Positions 1 to 8,113 of a stretch of 64,000 nucleotides of DNA are shown one piece after another (position 1 is the first letter of the stretch; every line of letters starts with the position of its first letter). The notes under the pieces are model-generated. The model saw nothing but the letters and a program-made list of their open reading frames with translations. It ran no database searches and was not told where the DNA came from. Location: contig NZ_CP022161.1 in NCBI RefSeq assembly GCF_002214185.1, positions 3,285,767-3,349,766 on the forward strand. Direction: 5' to 3'. The position numbers and the translations under genes were made by a program. The DNA is from Streptomyces capitiformicae (lineage in GTDB: Bacteria > Actinomycetota > Actinomycetes > Streptomycetales > Streptomycetaceae).

Positions 1-267
1 GGCGTCCATCTCGGCCGCGATGATCATCGACAGGGTTGTCTTGCCGAGGCCCGGGGCGCCCGAGAGCAGGACGTGGTCGGCTGTCGCCCCACGCGCGCGT
101 GCCGCCCGCAGAACCAGGTCGAGTTGCTCGCGGACCTTCTCCTGACCGATGAACTCGTCCAGGTCCTTGGGGCGCAGGGCCGCCTCGACGGCCTGGTCCT
201 CACGGTCGGCGACAGAACCCACCAGCCGCTCGGGGGCGGTGTCGTCGGTCGTGTCGTCCCAGTTCAC
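1..267 (-). CDS. ruvB: RuvB Holliday junction helicase (N-terminal part)
   Basis: This is the first 89 codons of the RuvB AAA+ motor that drives Holliday-junction branch migration with RuvA. The start is GTG at 267, preceded by the strong ribosome site AAGGAGAG. The visible sequence runs through the typical RuvB N-terminus ([18 protein letters not shown]) into the Walker A loop GAPGLGKTT. The rest lies beyond base 1. It is the last gene of the leftward ruvC-ruvA-ruvB set, but a 146-bp gap separates it from ruvA. Identification is firm. Confidence 0.95.
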   Translation of the reverse strand, partial: MNWDDTTDDTAPERLVGSVADREDQAVEAALRPKDLDEFIGQEKVREQLDLVLRAARARGATADHVLLSGAPGLGKTTLSMIIAAEMDA

Positions 268-413
268 TGAAACTCTCCTTGTGGGCGGGGTGCCGGGTTC
301 GCCTGACTCGGCCGGGGGTCCGGGGGTTGTCCCCCGGATGGACACAGCACTGCTGTGCCTCGCGGGTCTCGGTCGGTGTGGGTGGGTTCGTACGGCGTGC
401 TTCAACAGGTGGG
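268..413. other. ruvA-ruvB intergenic gap with two inverted repeats
   Basis: This is an unusually long gap for a ruv operon. It contains an 8-bp perfect hairpin at 319-338 (TCCGGGGG, TTGT loop, CCCCCGGA). A second perfect inverted repeat lies at 343-357, CACAGCA-C-TGCTGTG. The first could act as an RNA stem in the ruvCAB message. The second looks more like a protein-binding palindrome. It does not match the actinobacterial LexA box as I know it. No gene is seen. Confidence 0.5.
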
Positions 414-1019
414 TCAGCGGGCTCTGTTGAGGGTCTGGAGGGCGGCCTTCAGCAACTGACCCACCTGGGGCGTGCCTTCGGCGGCCTCGGCCTGCGGGGC
501 TACGGCGGACACGGCCTCGTCGGCCTCTCGGGTCGCGTAGCCGAGGCCGATCAGGGCAGCGTGGAGCTGGTCGCGCCAGCCGCTGGTGATCGCCGTACCC
601 ACGGCGGGCGCGCCAATGGGTTCGCCCAGCCGGTCCTTCAGTTCCAGGAGCAGCTTCTGGGCGCCCTTCTTGCCGATGCCGGGGACGGCGATCAGGGCTT
701 TCTCGTCTCCGGTGGCGACCGCGCGGCGCAGCGCGTCCGGTGTGTGTACGGCAAGCATCGCCTGGGCCAGCCGGGGGCCCACGCCGCTGGCGGTCTGAAG
801 CAGTTCGAAGACCTGGCGTTCGTCGTCGTCCACGAAGCCGTACAGGGTGAGCGAGTCCTCCCGTACGACGAGGGAGGTGGCGAGTTTGGCGGGCTGGCCG
901 ATCCGGAGGGTGGACAGCGTGTTCGGCGTGCACTGGACGGCCATGCCGACCCCGCCCACCTCGACGACGGCGGCGTCGGGAGCGAGTGCGGCGACCGTGC
1001 CGCTGACGAAGGCGATCAT
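414..1019 (-). CDS. ruvA: RuvA Holliday junction-binding subunit
   Basis: RuvA (201 aa) is the tetrameric DNA-binding platform that loads RuvB onto four-way junctions. The N-terminal OB fold (residues 1-63, [10 protein letters not shown]) is followed by two helix-hairpin-helix motifs, SGVGPRLA (78-85) and PGIGKKGA (113-120). A linker and a C-terminal RuvB-contact domain follow. The length is normal. The ATG at 1019 overlaps the ruvC stop as ATGA, which indicates translational coupling. Identification is certain from these motifs and the neighbours. Confidence 0.97.
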   Translation of the reverse strand: MIAFVSGTVAALAPDAAVVEVGGVGMAVQCTPNTLSTLRIGQPAKLATSLVVREDSLTLYGFVDDDERQVFELLQTASGVGPRLAQAMLAVHTPDALRRAVATGDEKALIAVPGIGKKGAQKLLLELKDRLGEPIGAPAVGTAITSGWRDQLHAALIGLGYATREADEAVSAVAPQAEAAEGTPQVGQLLKAALQTLNRAR

Positions 1020-1555
1020 GCCGTACGGCCTTTCGTTGCTTTGGCTGTGTGCAGGGCGACGGCCTGTTGGAGGCGGTTCTGGGCGGGGGCGCGCCAGATG
1101 TGGCAGATGGCGAGCGCGAGGGCGTCGGCCGCGTCTGCCGGCTTCGGGGGTGCGTCGAGCCGCAGCAGCCGGGTGACCATGGCGCCGACCTGGGCCTTGT
1201 CGGCGCGACCGCTGCCGGTGACGGCGGCCTTGACCTCGCTGGGGGTGTGCAGGGCGACCGGGATGCCGCGGCGGGCGGCGCACAGCATGGCGACGGCGCT
1301 GGCCTGGGCGGTGCCCATGACCGTCCGGACGTTGTGCTGGCTGAACACCCGCTCCACAGCGACGTATTCGGGGCGGTATGCGTCGAGCCACTGCTCGATG
1401 CCCTGCTCGACGGCGACGAGGCGGTGGCCCAACTCGGCGTCCGTGGGCGTACGGACGACTCCGACGCCGAGCATGGTGAGCGGTCGGCCCGCGACCCCCT
1501 CGACCACACCGACACCGCACCGCGTCAGCCCCGGGTCCACCCCCAGTACGCGCAC
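1016..1555 (-). CDS. ruvC: RuvC Holliday junction resolvase
   Basis: RuvC (179 aa) is the endonuclease that resolves Holliday junctions by symmetric nicking. The four acidic catalytic residues of the family are visible: D7 (VDPGLTRCG), E68 (VAVERVF), D141 and D144 (PADAADALA). The GTG at 1555 is chosen because the conserved VRVLGVDPG strand starts there. Upstream in-frame codons would add 35 residues without homology. It heads the ruvC-ruvA-ruvB run and is separated from yebC by a strong terminator. Confidence 0.96.
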   Translation of the reverse strand: MRVLGVDPGLTRCGVGVVEGVAGRPLTMLGVGVVRTPTDAELGHRLVAVEQGIEQWLDAYRPEYVAVERVFSQHNVRTVMGTAQASAVAMLCAARRGIPVALHTPSEVKAAVTGSGRADKAQVGAMVTRLLRLDAPPKPADAADALALAICHIWRAPAQNRLQQAVALHTAKATKGRTA

Positions 1556-1697
1556 GCGCCTCTCCCCTTTTTGCGGCCAAACCGCCGCCGCTCTCGCCGA
1601 CCTGGCTGAGCACCGTCGGGGTTCCTCAATTGATGGTTGCGGTCCGTGGACGGTGATCACTGACTGCCGCCAGGCTATCCGCAGCCACTGACAACAG

Positions 1698-1735
1698 CGG
1701 CGGGCCGGTGGGACGCGTGTCCCACCGGCCCGCCG
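1698..1735. terminator. Strong hairpin terminator after yebC
   Basis: This is a perfect 17-bp GC-rich inverted repeat (1698-1714 with 1719-1735) closed by the 4-nt loop GCGT. It lies 22 bp downstream of the yebC stop. It would end the pdxS-pdxT-yebC transcript before ruvC, with no U-tract, as is usual in Streptomyces. Confidence 0.85.
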
Positions 1736-1757
1736 AAACCACTGTGCCCGCGGAGCG

Positions 1758-2510
1758 CTACGCGTCGACCTTGGCCATCACGTCGTCGCTGACGTCGAAG
1801 TTGGCGAAGACGTTCTGGACGTCGTCGCTGTCCTCGAGGGCGTCGATCAGCTTGAAGATCTTCTTGGCGCCCTCCTCGTCCAGCTCGACCTGCATGGTCG
1901 GGACGAAGTTGGCCTCGGCGGAGTCGTAGTCGATGCCGGCCTCCTGGAGGGAGCTGCGGACCGCGACCAGGTCGGTGGCCTCGCTGAGCACCTCGAAGGA
2001 CTCACCCAGGTCGTTGACCTCCTCGGCGCCCGCGTCGAGCACGACCTCCAGGACGTCGTCCTCGGTCAGCTCGCCCTTGGGGACGATCACGACGCCCTTG
2101 CGGTTGAAGAGGTACGAGACGGAGCCCGGGTCGGCCATCGAGCCGCCGTTGCGGGTCATGGCGACGCGGACGTCGGAGGCGGCGCGGTTGCGGTTGTCGG
2201 TGAGGCACTCGATGAGCACCGCGACACCGTTCGGCCCGTAGCCCTCGTACATGATCGTCTCGTAGTCGGCGCCACCGGCCTCGAGACCGCCACCGCGCTT
2301 GATCGCGGAGTCGATGTTCTTGTTCGGCACCGACTGCTTCTTCGCCTTCTGCACGGCGTCGTACAGCGTCGGATTGCCCTCGAGGTCGACGCCGCCCATC
2401 CGCGCCGCGACCTCGATGTTCTTGATCAGCTTCGCGAAGAGCTTGCCGCGCTTGGCGTCGATCACGGCCTTCTTGTGCTTCGTCGTGGCCCATTTAGAGT
2501 GGCCGGACAT
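1758..2510 (-). CDS. YebC/PmpR family protein
   Basis: This is a 250-aa member of the YebC/PmpR (TACO1) family. It opens with the hallmark [25 protein letters not shown]. It keeps the family motifs [21 protein letters not shown] and [10 protein letters not shown], and ends with an acidic C-terminus. Family members have been described as DNA-binding regulators and more recently as ribosome-associated factors that help translate proline stretches, so the role here is open. The ATG at 2510 has an AAGGAG site. It lies 49 bp downstream of pdxT in the same direction and is followed by a terminator. Confidence 0.95.
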   Translation of the reverse strand: MSGHSKWATTKHKKAVIDAKRGKLFAKLIKNIEVAARMGGVDLEGNPTLYDAVQKAKKQSVPNKNIDSAIKRGGGLEAGGADYETIMYEGYGPNGVAVLIECLTDNRNRAASDVRVAMTRNGGSMADPGSVSYLFNRKGVVIVPKGELTEDDVLEVVLDAGAEEVNDLGESFEVLSEATDLVAVRSSLQEAGIDYDSAEANFVPTMQVELDEEGAKKIFKLIDALEDSDDVQNVFANFDVSDDVMAKVDA

Positions 2511-2559
2511 CTGCCTGTCTCCTTCGCGTAACCCATCTCTGCAACGAACGCCAGAGATC

Positions 2560-3168
2560 CTACAAGGACTCCGTCGCCCGGCTCGCGCGCACCATGTCGA
2601 CGAACAGCGCGTGCAGCCGGTGGTCGCCGGTCAGTTCCGGGTGGAACGACGTGGCGAGGGCGTTGCCCTGGCGTACGGCGACGATGTGACCGTCGTGCTC
2701 GGCGAGCACCTCGGTCTCGGCGCCCACGGACTCCACCCAGGGGGCGCGGATGAACACGCCCTCCACAGGATCGCCGTCTATGCCCTTGATGTCGACCGCC
2801 GCCTCGAAGGACTCGTTCTGCCGTCCGAAGGCGTTGCGGCGCACGATCATGTCGATGCCGCCGATGGTCTCCTGGCCCGAGCGCGGGTCGAGGATCTTGT
2901 CGGCGAGCATGATCATGCCCGCGCAGGTGCCGTATACGGGCATGCCGTCACGCACGCGCGCGCGTAGTGGGTCCATGACGCCGAAGAGCACGGCGAGCTT
3001 GGAGATGGTGGTGGACTCGCCGCCGGGGATGACGAGGGCGTCCACCTCGGCGAGTTCCTCGGGGCGCCGCACCGGCCTGGCCACGGCGTCCGCCGCGGCC
3101 AGGGCGATGAGGTGCTCCCGTACGTCGCCCTGGAGGGCCAGGACGCCTATGACGGGGGTGTCGCTCAT
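2560..3168 (-). CDS. pdxT: PdxT, glutaminase subunit of PLP synthase
   Basis: PdxT (202 aa) hydrolyses glutamine and channels ammonia to PdxS for pyridoxal 5'-phosphate synthesis. The class I amidotransferase triad is visible: C82 in YGTCAGM, and H176 and E178 in SFHPEL. The oxyanion motif PGGEST is at 48-53. It starts 6 bp after the pdxS stop and lacks a clear ribosome site of its own, consistent with coupling to pdxS. Confidence 0.97.
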   Translation of the reverse strand: MSDTPVIGVLALQGDVREHLIALAAADAVARPVRRPEELAEVDALVIPGGESTTISKLAVLFGVMDPLRARVRDGMPVYGTCAGMIMLADKILDPRSGQETIGGIDMIVRRNAFGRQNESFEAAVDIKGIDGDPVEGVFIRAPWVESVGAETEVLAEHDGHIVAVRQGNALATSFHPELTGDHRLHALFVDMVRASRATESL

Positions 3169-3174
3169 GGGTGG

Positions 3175-4092
3175 TTACCAGCCCCGGTTCGCGTAGCGCT
3201 CGGCCTCGGGGAGGGTGTCGCAGTTGATGCCGACCATGGCTTCGCCCAGGTTGCGGGAGGCGTCCGCGATGATCTTCGGGTCGTCGTAGAAGGTGGTGGC
3301 CTTCACGATGGCGGCGGCGCGCTTGGCCGGGTCGCCGGACTTGAAGATGCCGGAGCCGACGAAGACGCCCTCGGCGCCGAGCTGGCGCATCAGCGCGGCG
3401 TCGGCCGGGGTGGCGACACCGCCGGCGGAGAAGAGGACGACCGGCAGCTTGCCCAGCTCCGAGACCTCCTTGACGAGCTCGTACGGGGCGCGCAGCTCCT
3501 TGGCGGCGGCGTACAGCTCGTTGTTGTCGAAGCCGCGCAAGCGGGCGATCTCGTTCTTGATCTGGCGGAGGTGGCGGACGGCCTCGACGACGTTGCCGGT
3601 GCCGGCCTCGCCCTTGGAGCGGATCATGGCGGCGCCCTCGGCTATGCGGCGCAGGGCCTCGCCGAGGTTGGTGGCGCCGCAGACGAAGGGGGTGGTGAAG
3701 GCCCACTTGTCGGAGTGGTTGACCTCGTCGGCCGGGGTGAGGACCTCGGACTCGTCGATGTAGTCGACGCCGAGGGACTGCAGGACCTGGGCCTCGACGA
3801 AGTGGCCGATGCGGGACTTGGCCATCACCGGGATGGAGACGGCGTTGATGATGCCCTCGATCATGTCCGGGTCGGACATACGGGCCACGCCGCCGTCCTT
3901 GCGGATGTCGGCCGGGACCCGCTCCAGGGCCATGACCGCGACCGCGCCGGCGTCCTCGGCGATCTTCGCCTGCTCCGGGGTGACGACGTCCATGATCACA
4001 CCACCCTTGAGCTGCTCGGCCATGCCGCGCTTCACGCGGGCGGTGCCGGTCTCGGGGGTCTGGGCGGTGGAGTTGGAGAGCGTGCTGGACAC
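3175..4092 (-). CDS. pdxS: PdxS, synthase subunit of PLP synthase
   Basis: PdxS (305 aa) is the TIM-barrel lyase that builds pyridoxal 5'-phosphate from ribose 5-phosphate, glyceraldehyde 3-phosphate and ammonia. The catalytic lysine is K92 ([10 protein letters not shown]). The phosphate loop GEAGTGN follows K160, the likely second lysine. The GTG at 4092 ([14 protein letters not shown]) is preferred because it follows a GAGG site and gives the usual length. The frame stays open upstream without homology. It forms an operon with pdxT. Confidence 0.96.
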   Translation of the reverse strand: MSSTLSNSTAQTPETGTARVKRGMAEQLKGGVIMDVVTPEQAKIAEDAGAVAVMALERVPADIRKDGGVARMSDPDMIEGIINAVSIPVMAKSRIGHFVEAQVLQSLGVDYIDESEVLTPADEVNHSDKWAFTTPFVCGATNLGEALRRIAEGAAMIRSKGEAGTGNVVEAVRHLRQIKNEIARLRGFDNNELYAAAKELRAPYELVKEVSELGKLPVVLFSAGGVATPADAALMRQLGAEGVFVGSGIFKSGDPAKRAAAIVKATTFYDDPKIIADASRNLGEAMVGINCDTLPEAERYANRGW

Positions 4093-4340
4093 GGGTTTGA
4101 CCTCGCTCGGGGAAGAGGGTTTCTGCAAACACCGAGGAAACGGGAGGGGAGCAGGCCACGGCAAGGGCCAATGGGGAGGCGGTGGATCGTTTTCGCCCCG
4201 CGAGGGGCTGCTGCCCTGTCGGCCGCTCACGCCTGCTCGCCGTAGGGGTGGGGGTGTGTGGGCGAGTGCGGGTCCGTTGTGGCTGGTCGCGCAGTTCCCC
4301 TCGCCCCTTGATGGCCCTGCGGGCCAATCCACCGCGCCCG
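4093..4340. other. Intergenic region with a dispersed Streptomyces-type repeat
   Basis: This holds the pdxS leader and, at about 4275-4312, a segment (GTGGCTGGTCGCGCAGTT and onward) of a kind I recall as very abundant between Streptomyces genes. It also holds a short inverted repeat, TGGCCCTGCGGGCCA, near 4312-4326. No coding sequence is seen. The family assignment rests on memory, not on a search. Confidence 0.4.
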
Positions 4341-4886
4341 TCAAGAACCCGCTCGGTCCGCCAGTGCTGTTGGGGGCTCGTCGTCCATTTCGAAGGCCAG
4401 CGGGAAGGGGGCGTGGCCGGCGAGGCGGAACCAGCGGACCTTGCGGTGGCGGCGGAGGGCACGGGCGGCGCGTACGGCGTCGTTGTGGAAGCGGCGTGCC
4501 ATGGGAACGCGGCGCACGGCCTGGGCCAGCTCGTTCGCCGCGTCCTCGCCACCCGGCGCTTCCCGCACCACCTCCACCTGCTGCGCCTCGCCGAACACGG
4601 CCCGCAGCGCCTGGCTCAGCTCGCTCTCGGCGACCTCACGCTGCTCCTCCTCGGCCTGCCGGGCCGCGTGCGCCGCCTCGTAGAGCACGATCGAGGCGGC
4701 GGGGTCGAGCACCCCAGCAGTGGCCAGTTCCTGGGCGACCGAGGCGCGGCGCAGCAGCTGCGCGTCGAGCGCGGCACGGGCGGCGTCGATGCGCGCGTGC
4801 AGTCGGTCGAGGCGTCCGGCGGTCCAGCTCAGGTAGAGGCCGATCGCGAAGAGGACAACCGCGATCCAGATGAGTGTCGAAGTCAC
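4341..4886 (-). CDS. LemA-like single-span membrane protein
   Basis: This encodes about 181 aa with one N-terminal transmembrane helix ([18 protein letters not shown]), then a helical domain resembling the LemA family. The segment [20 protein letters not shown] aligns in style with the LemA signature of coils ending in a DVQLKRR-like run. The C-terminal [10 protein letters not shown] resembles the LemA RRYYNAAV motif. Function is unknown. The GTG at 4886 is chosen because its helix starts cleanly, and a TTG three codons earlier (4895) is possible. It lies 48 bp after pimA in the same direction, so it may be co-transcribed with the mannoside genes. Confidence 0.75.
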   Translation of the reverse strand: MTSTLIWIAVVLFAIGLYLSWTAGRLDRLHARIDAARAALDAQLLRRASVAQELATAGVLDPAASIVLYEAAHAARQAEEEQREVAESELSQALRAVFGEAQQVEVVREAPGGEDAANELAQAVRRVPMARRFHNDAVRAARALRRHRKVRWFRLAGHAPFPLAFEMDDEPPTALADRAGS

Positions 4887-4934
4887 GGGCCGCAAGGCTA
4901 CCCGTGCCCCACCCGCCCTCCGGCCCCACGCCGG

Positions 4935-6095
4935 TCAGTCCCGAGCCAGGCCCAGCCGTGCCCGCAACCCGACGCGCTCGTCCGCGGCCACCGAGGCGGC
5001 GCCCTCGGTGACCGTTTCGTAGACGCCGAGGATGTCGGCGCCGACCGTCGACCAGTCGAAGCGGCGGACGTGGGCGCTGCCGCGTTCGCGGAGTTCGGTG
5101 CGGCGGGCGGGGTCGCCGAGGAGGCGTAGGGCGGCTGCGGCGAGGGCGTCGGCGTCCTCGTTGGCGAAGAGTTCCCCGGCGGCGCCCTGGTCGAGGACCT
5201 GGGTGAATGCGTCGAGGTCGGAGGCGAGGACCGGGGCGCCCGCCGACATGGCCTCGACGAGGATGATGCCGAAGCTCTCGCCACCGGTGTTGGGGGCGAC
5301 GTAGACATCGACGCTGCGCAGGAAGCGTGCCTTGTCCTCGTCGCTGACCATGCCGAGGAACTGCACACGGGAGCGCATTTCCTTGGGCAGTGTCTCGACG
5401 GCCTCCTCCTCGTCGCCGCGCCCGGCGACCAGCAGACGGGTCTGAGGGCGTTCGGCGAGGATCTTCGGCAGCGCCTTCATCAGCACCGGCAGGCCCTTGC
5501 GGGGCTCGTCGATACGGCCGATGAAGCCGAGCGTGTCGCCCTGCCAGTCGGGGTTGGGTTTGGCCCGGGCGAAGAAGTCCACGTCGACGCCGTTCGGGAT
5601 GACGACCGCGTCACCGCCCAGGTGTTCGACGAGGGTGCGGCGGGCGTACTCGCTCACGGCGATGCGCGCGCTGATCTTCTCCAGCGCGGGCTGGAGGATC
5701 GGATACGCAGCGATCATCGCCCGGGAGCGCGGGTTGGAGGTGTGGAACGTGGCGACGATCGGGCCCTGCGCCGCCCAGCACGCCAGCAGGCCGAGCGACG
5801 GAGAGGCCGGCTCATGGATGTGGATCACGTCGAACGTGCCCTCGTGCAGCCAGCGCCGTACCCGCGCGGCCGAGAGGAAGCCGAAGTTCAGCCGGGCCAC
5901 CGAGCCGTTGTACGGCACGGGGACCGCGCGGCCCGCGGAGACGACGTACGGCGGCAGCGGTGTGTCGTCGTCGGCGGGGGCGAGGACGGACACCTCGTGG
6001 CCGAGGCGGATGAGGTGGTCGGCCAGGTCGCGGATGTGGAACTGGACTCCCCCGGGCACGTCCCAGGAGTACGGGCAGACGATCCCGATCTTCAC
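4935..6095 (-). CDS. pimA: Phosphatidylinositol mannosyltransferase PimA-like (GT4)
   Basis: This is a 386-aa GT-B fold, family 4 glycosyltransferase that should transfer mannose from GDP-mannose to phosphatidylinositol at the inner membrane face. The N-terminus MKIGIVCPYSWDVPGGVQFH is characteristic of PimA. The C-terminal donor domain carries GRIDEPRKGLPVL and the EX7E-type segment GESFGIILVEAM. The GTG at 6095 overlaps the stop of the acyltransferase as GTGA. Order and coupling match the actinobacterial PI-synthase, acyltransferase, PimA operon. Confidence 0.92.
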   Translation of the reverse strand: MKIGIVCPYSWDVPGGVQFHIRDLADHLIRLGHEVSVLAPADDDTPLPPYVVSAGRAVPVPYNGSVARLNFGFLSAARVRRWLHEGTFDVIHIHEPASPSLGLLACWAAQGPIVATFHTSNPRSRAMIAAYPILQPALEKISARIAVSEYARRTLVEHLGGDAVVIPNGVDVDFFARAKPNPDWQGDTLGFIGRIDEPRKGLPVLMKALPKILAERPQTRLLVAGRGDEEEAVETLPKEMRSRVQFLGMVSDEDKARFLRSVDVYVAPNTGGESFGIILVEAMSAGAPVLASDLDAFTQVLDQGAAGELFANEDADALAAAALRLLGDPARRTELRERGSAHVRRFDWSTVGADILGVYETVTEGAASVAADERVGLRARLGLARD

Positions 6096-7078
6096 GCGCG
6101 CCCCGCAGAGTCCGTCGCCGAACCCGTGCCGTCATCCTGCTCGGACGCGGGATCCTGCCGGGACCCCGTCCCGGGACCCTTTGCGGGGTCGAGGTCCGCG
6201 AGCCACAAGCGCTGGAGCATGTGCCAGTCCTCCGGGTGTTCGGCGATGCCGGTGGCGAAGGCGTCTGCCAGCGCCTGTGTCATGACAGACGTCTTTTCCT
6301 CGCGGGTACCTGCCTCGGGTACCTCGATCGGGGGATGCAAGCGTCCCCGCATGACGGGCGATTCGTCGTACCAGAGCGTCGCCGTCAGCAGCAGGGCGCC
6401 GGTCTGCTGGGCGAGGAGGGCGGGGCCGGCCGGCATACGGGTCTTCTCGCCGAAGAAGTCGACCTCGACACCGGAGGCGGACAGGTCGCGGTCGGCGACC
6501 AGGCAGACCAGGCCGCCGTCGCGCAGCCTGCGGGCGAGCGTGCCGAACGCCGTGCCGCCGCTGTGCGGCAGGACCTCCATGCCGAGGCCCTCGCGGTAGG
6601 CGACGAAACGGTCGTAGAGCGTCTCGGGCTTGAGGCGTTCGGCGACCGTCGTGAACGGGGTCTTCAGCTCGGTGGTGACCCAGGCGCCGGCGAGGTCCCA
6701 GTTGGCGAGGTGCGGCAGCGCCAGTACGACGCCGCGGCTGGAGGCCAGGCCGTCGGTGAGGTGGTGCACGTCCTCGGGGGCGAAGCCGGTCCTTACCCGC
6801 TCCTCGCTCCAGGCGGGCAGGCGGAAGGACTCCATCCAGTACCGCAGGTAGGAGCGCATGCCCGCGCGGGACAGCTCACGCAGGCGCTCCGGGCTCGCGC
6901 CGGGCACCACGCGCGCGTAGTTGGCCTCCAGGCGGCGTACGAGGGTGCCGCGCCGCTTCCAGGCGGTGTCGGCGATCGTGTGGCCGAGGCGTACGGCGAC
7001 GGGCTCCGGGAGCTTCTTGACGGTGCTCCAGCCGAGGGCGTAGAGCCCGTCGGTCAGGCGCTCCTGGAGACGGCTCAC
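6092..7078 (-). CDS. PIM acyltransferase (LpxL/HtrB-like, PatA type)
   Basis: This is a 328-aa lysophospholipid acyltransferase of the HtrB/LpxL superfamily. Its position between the PI-phosphate synthase and pimA suggests it acylates mannosylated phosphatidylinositol, as mycobacterial PatA does. The catalytic HX4D motif is seen as HLANWD, and ADRD and GPALLAQQTGA also fit the family. The GTG at 7078 overlaps the upstream stop as GTGA. The C-terminal roughly 30 residues are low complexity (PAKGPGTGSRQDP) and probably disordered. Substrate is inferred from context. Confidence 0.88.
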   Translation of the reverse strand: MSRLQERLTDGLYALGWSTVKKLPEPVAVRLGHTIADTAWKRRGTLVRRLEANYARVVPGASPERLRELSRAGMRSYLRYWMESFRLPAWSEERVRTGFAPEDVHHLTDGLASSRGVVLALPHLANWDLAGAWVTTELKTPFTTVAERLKPETLYDRFVAYREGLGMEVLPHSGGTAFGTLARRLRDGGLVCLVADRDLSASGVEVDFFGEKTRMPAGPALLAQQTGALLLTATLWYDESPVMRGRLHPPIEVPEAGTREEKTSVMTQALADAFATGIAEHPEDWHMLQRLWLADLDPAKGPGTGSRQDPASEQDDGTGSATDSAGRA

Positions 7079-7794
7079 GAGGTGGCCTCGCTGTTCCGCG
7101 GGGCGTCCGTCGGCTCCTGGGCGGCCATTGCGGCGGCCTCCGCCCCCGCCCCCGCCTCTGCCTCCGCCTCCGCCTCCGCGGACTCGCGGCGCACGGTGAC
7201 GACCCGCTGGATCAGCGTGACGAGGCTGCCGACGGCGACGATCCACAGGGCGATGGGCAGCAGGACGTCGATGCCGGGCACGCCGAACGCGTGCAGGCCC
7301 GAGAGGCCGGCCGCGACCAGCGAGATGACCAGCCGCTCGGCGCGCTCCACCAGGCCGTTGACCGCCACCGGCAGTCCGATCGACTCGCCGCGGGCCTTGG
7401 TGTAGGACACCACCTGGCCGCTCGCCAGACAGAAGATCGAGACGGCGCACAGGGCGATGTCGTCGCCCTTGCCCGCGTACCAGAGGGCGAAGCCGCCGAA
7501 GATCGCGCCGTCGGCGACGCGGTCGAGCGTGGAGTCGAGGAAGGCGCCCCAGCGGCTGGAGCGGCCCATCTGCCGGGCCATGTTGCCGTCGACGAGGTCC
7601 GAGAACACGAACAGCGTGATGACGACCGTGCCCCAGAAGAACTCGCCCCGGGGGTAGAAGACCAGCGCACCCGCGATCACTCCGGCGGTGCCGAGGAGCG
7701 TGACCGTGTCGGGGCTGACGCCCCTGCGGATCAGAAACGCGGCGAACGGTGTGAGGACACGCGTGAAGAATGCACGCGCGTACTTGTTCAGCAT
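7075..7794 (-). CDS. CDP-alcohol phosphatidyltransferase (PI-phosphate synthase type)
   Basis: This is a 239-aa integral membrane enzyme joining CDP-diacylglycerol to a polar head group, here most likely inositol 1-phosphate given the PimA neighbour. The CDP-OH-P motif D(x)2DG(x)2AR(x)8G(x)3D(x)3D is visible as DLVDGNMARQMGRSSRWGAF followed by LDSTLDR. Several hydrophobic helices flank it. The ATG at 7794 follows GGGAAGG. The last roughly 35 residues are an Ala/Glu-rich tail coded by a GCC/GAG-like repeat. It heads the operon and is divergent from the EF-G-like gene. Confidence 0.9.
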   Translation of the reverse strand: MLNKYARAFFTRVLTPFAAFLIRRGVSPDTVTLLGTAGVIAGALVFYPRGEFFWGTVVITLFVFSDLVDGNMARQMGRSSRWGAFLDSTLDRVADGAIFGGFALWYAGKGDDIALCAVSIFCLASGQVVSYTKARGESIGLPVAVNGLVERAERLVISLVAAGLSGLHAFGVPGIDVLLPIALWIVAVGSLVTLIQRVVTVRRESAEAEAEAEAGAGAEAAAMAAQEPTDAPRNSEATS

Positions 7795-8113
7795 GGCCTT
7801 CCCGAGGGTCGGTGTCGCCGCGCGGCCCCTGCTGACCACCGGCGGGCCCATCGTAGCCACGCGCGCGCTTGTGCGACCGTCGGGCACCAGCCCACCCACG
7901 TCATGTCCGGAAGGCACCGGTGTCACGCTGGGGTCACCGCGGAGCGTCACCTGGCTCTACCCGGCCCGGGAGGAGGGATCACGTCCTTCGTATGGACGCA
8001 CCGTGACGGGAGTGGAAAGCTCGAAGGACCGCGGGCGTCATCGGAGCCGCCACCGCACGCGGATCCGCATGTCCGCGCCCACAGTGACCTCACCGTGCAC
8101 GGGAGGCAGGATC
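7795..8113. promoter_or_regulatory. Divergent intergenic region
   Basis: This is a 319-bp spacer between the leftward PI-phosphate synthase operon and the rightward EF-G-like gene. It must carry both promoters, but I see no convincing -35/-10 pair and no gene. Confidence 0.4.
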
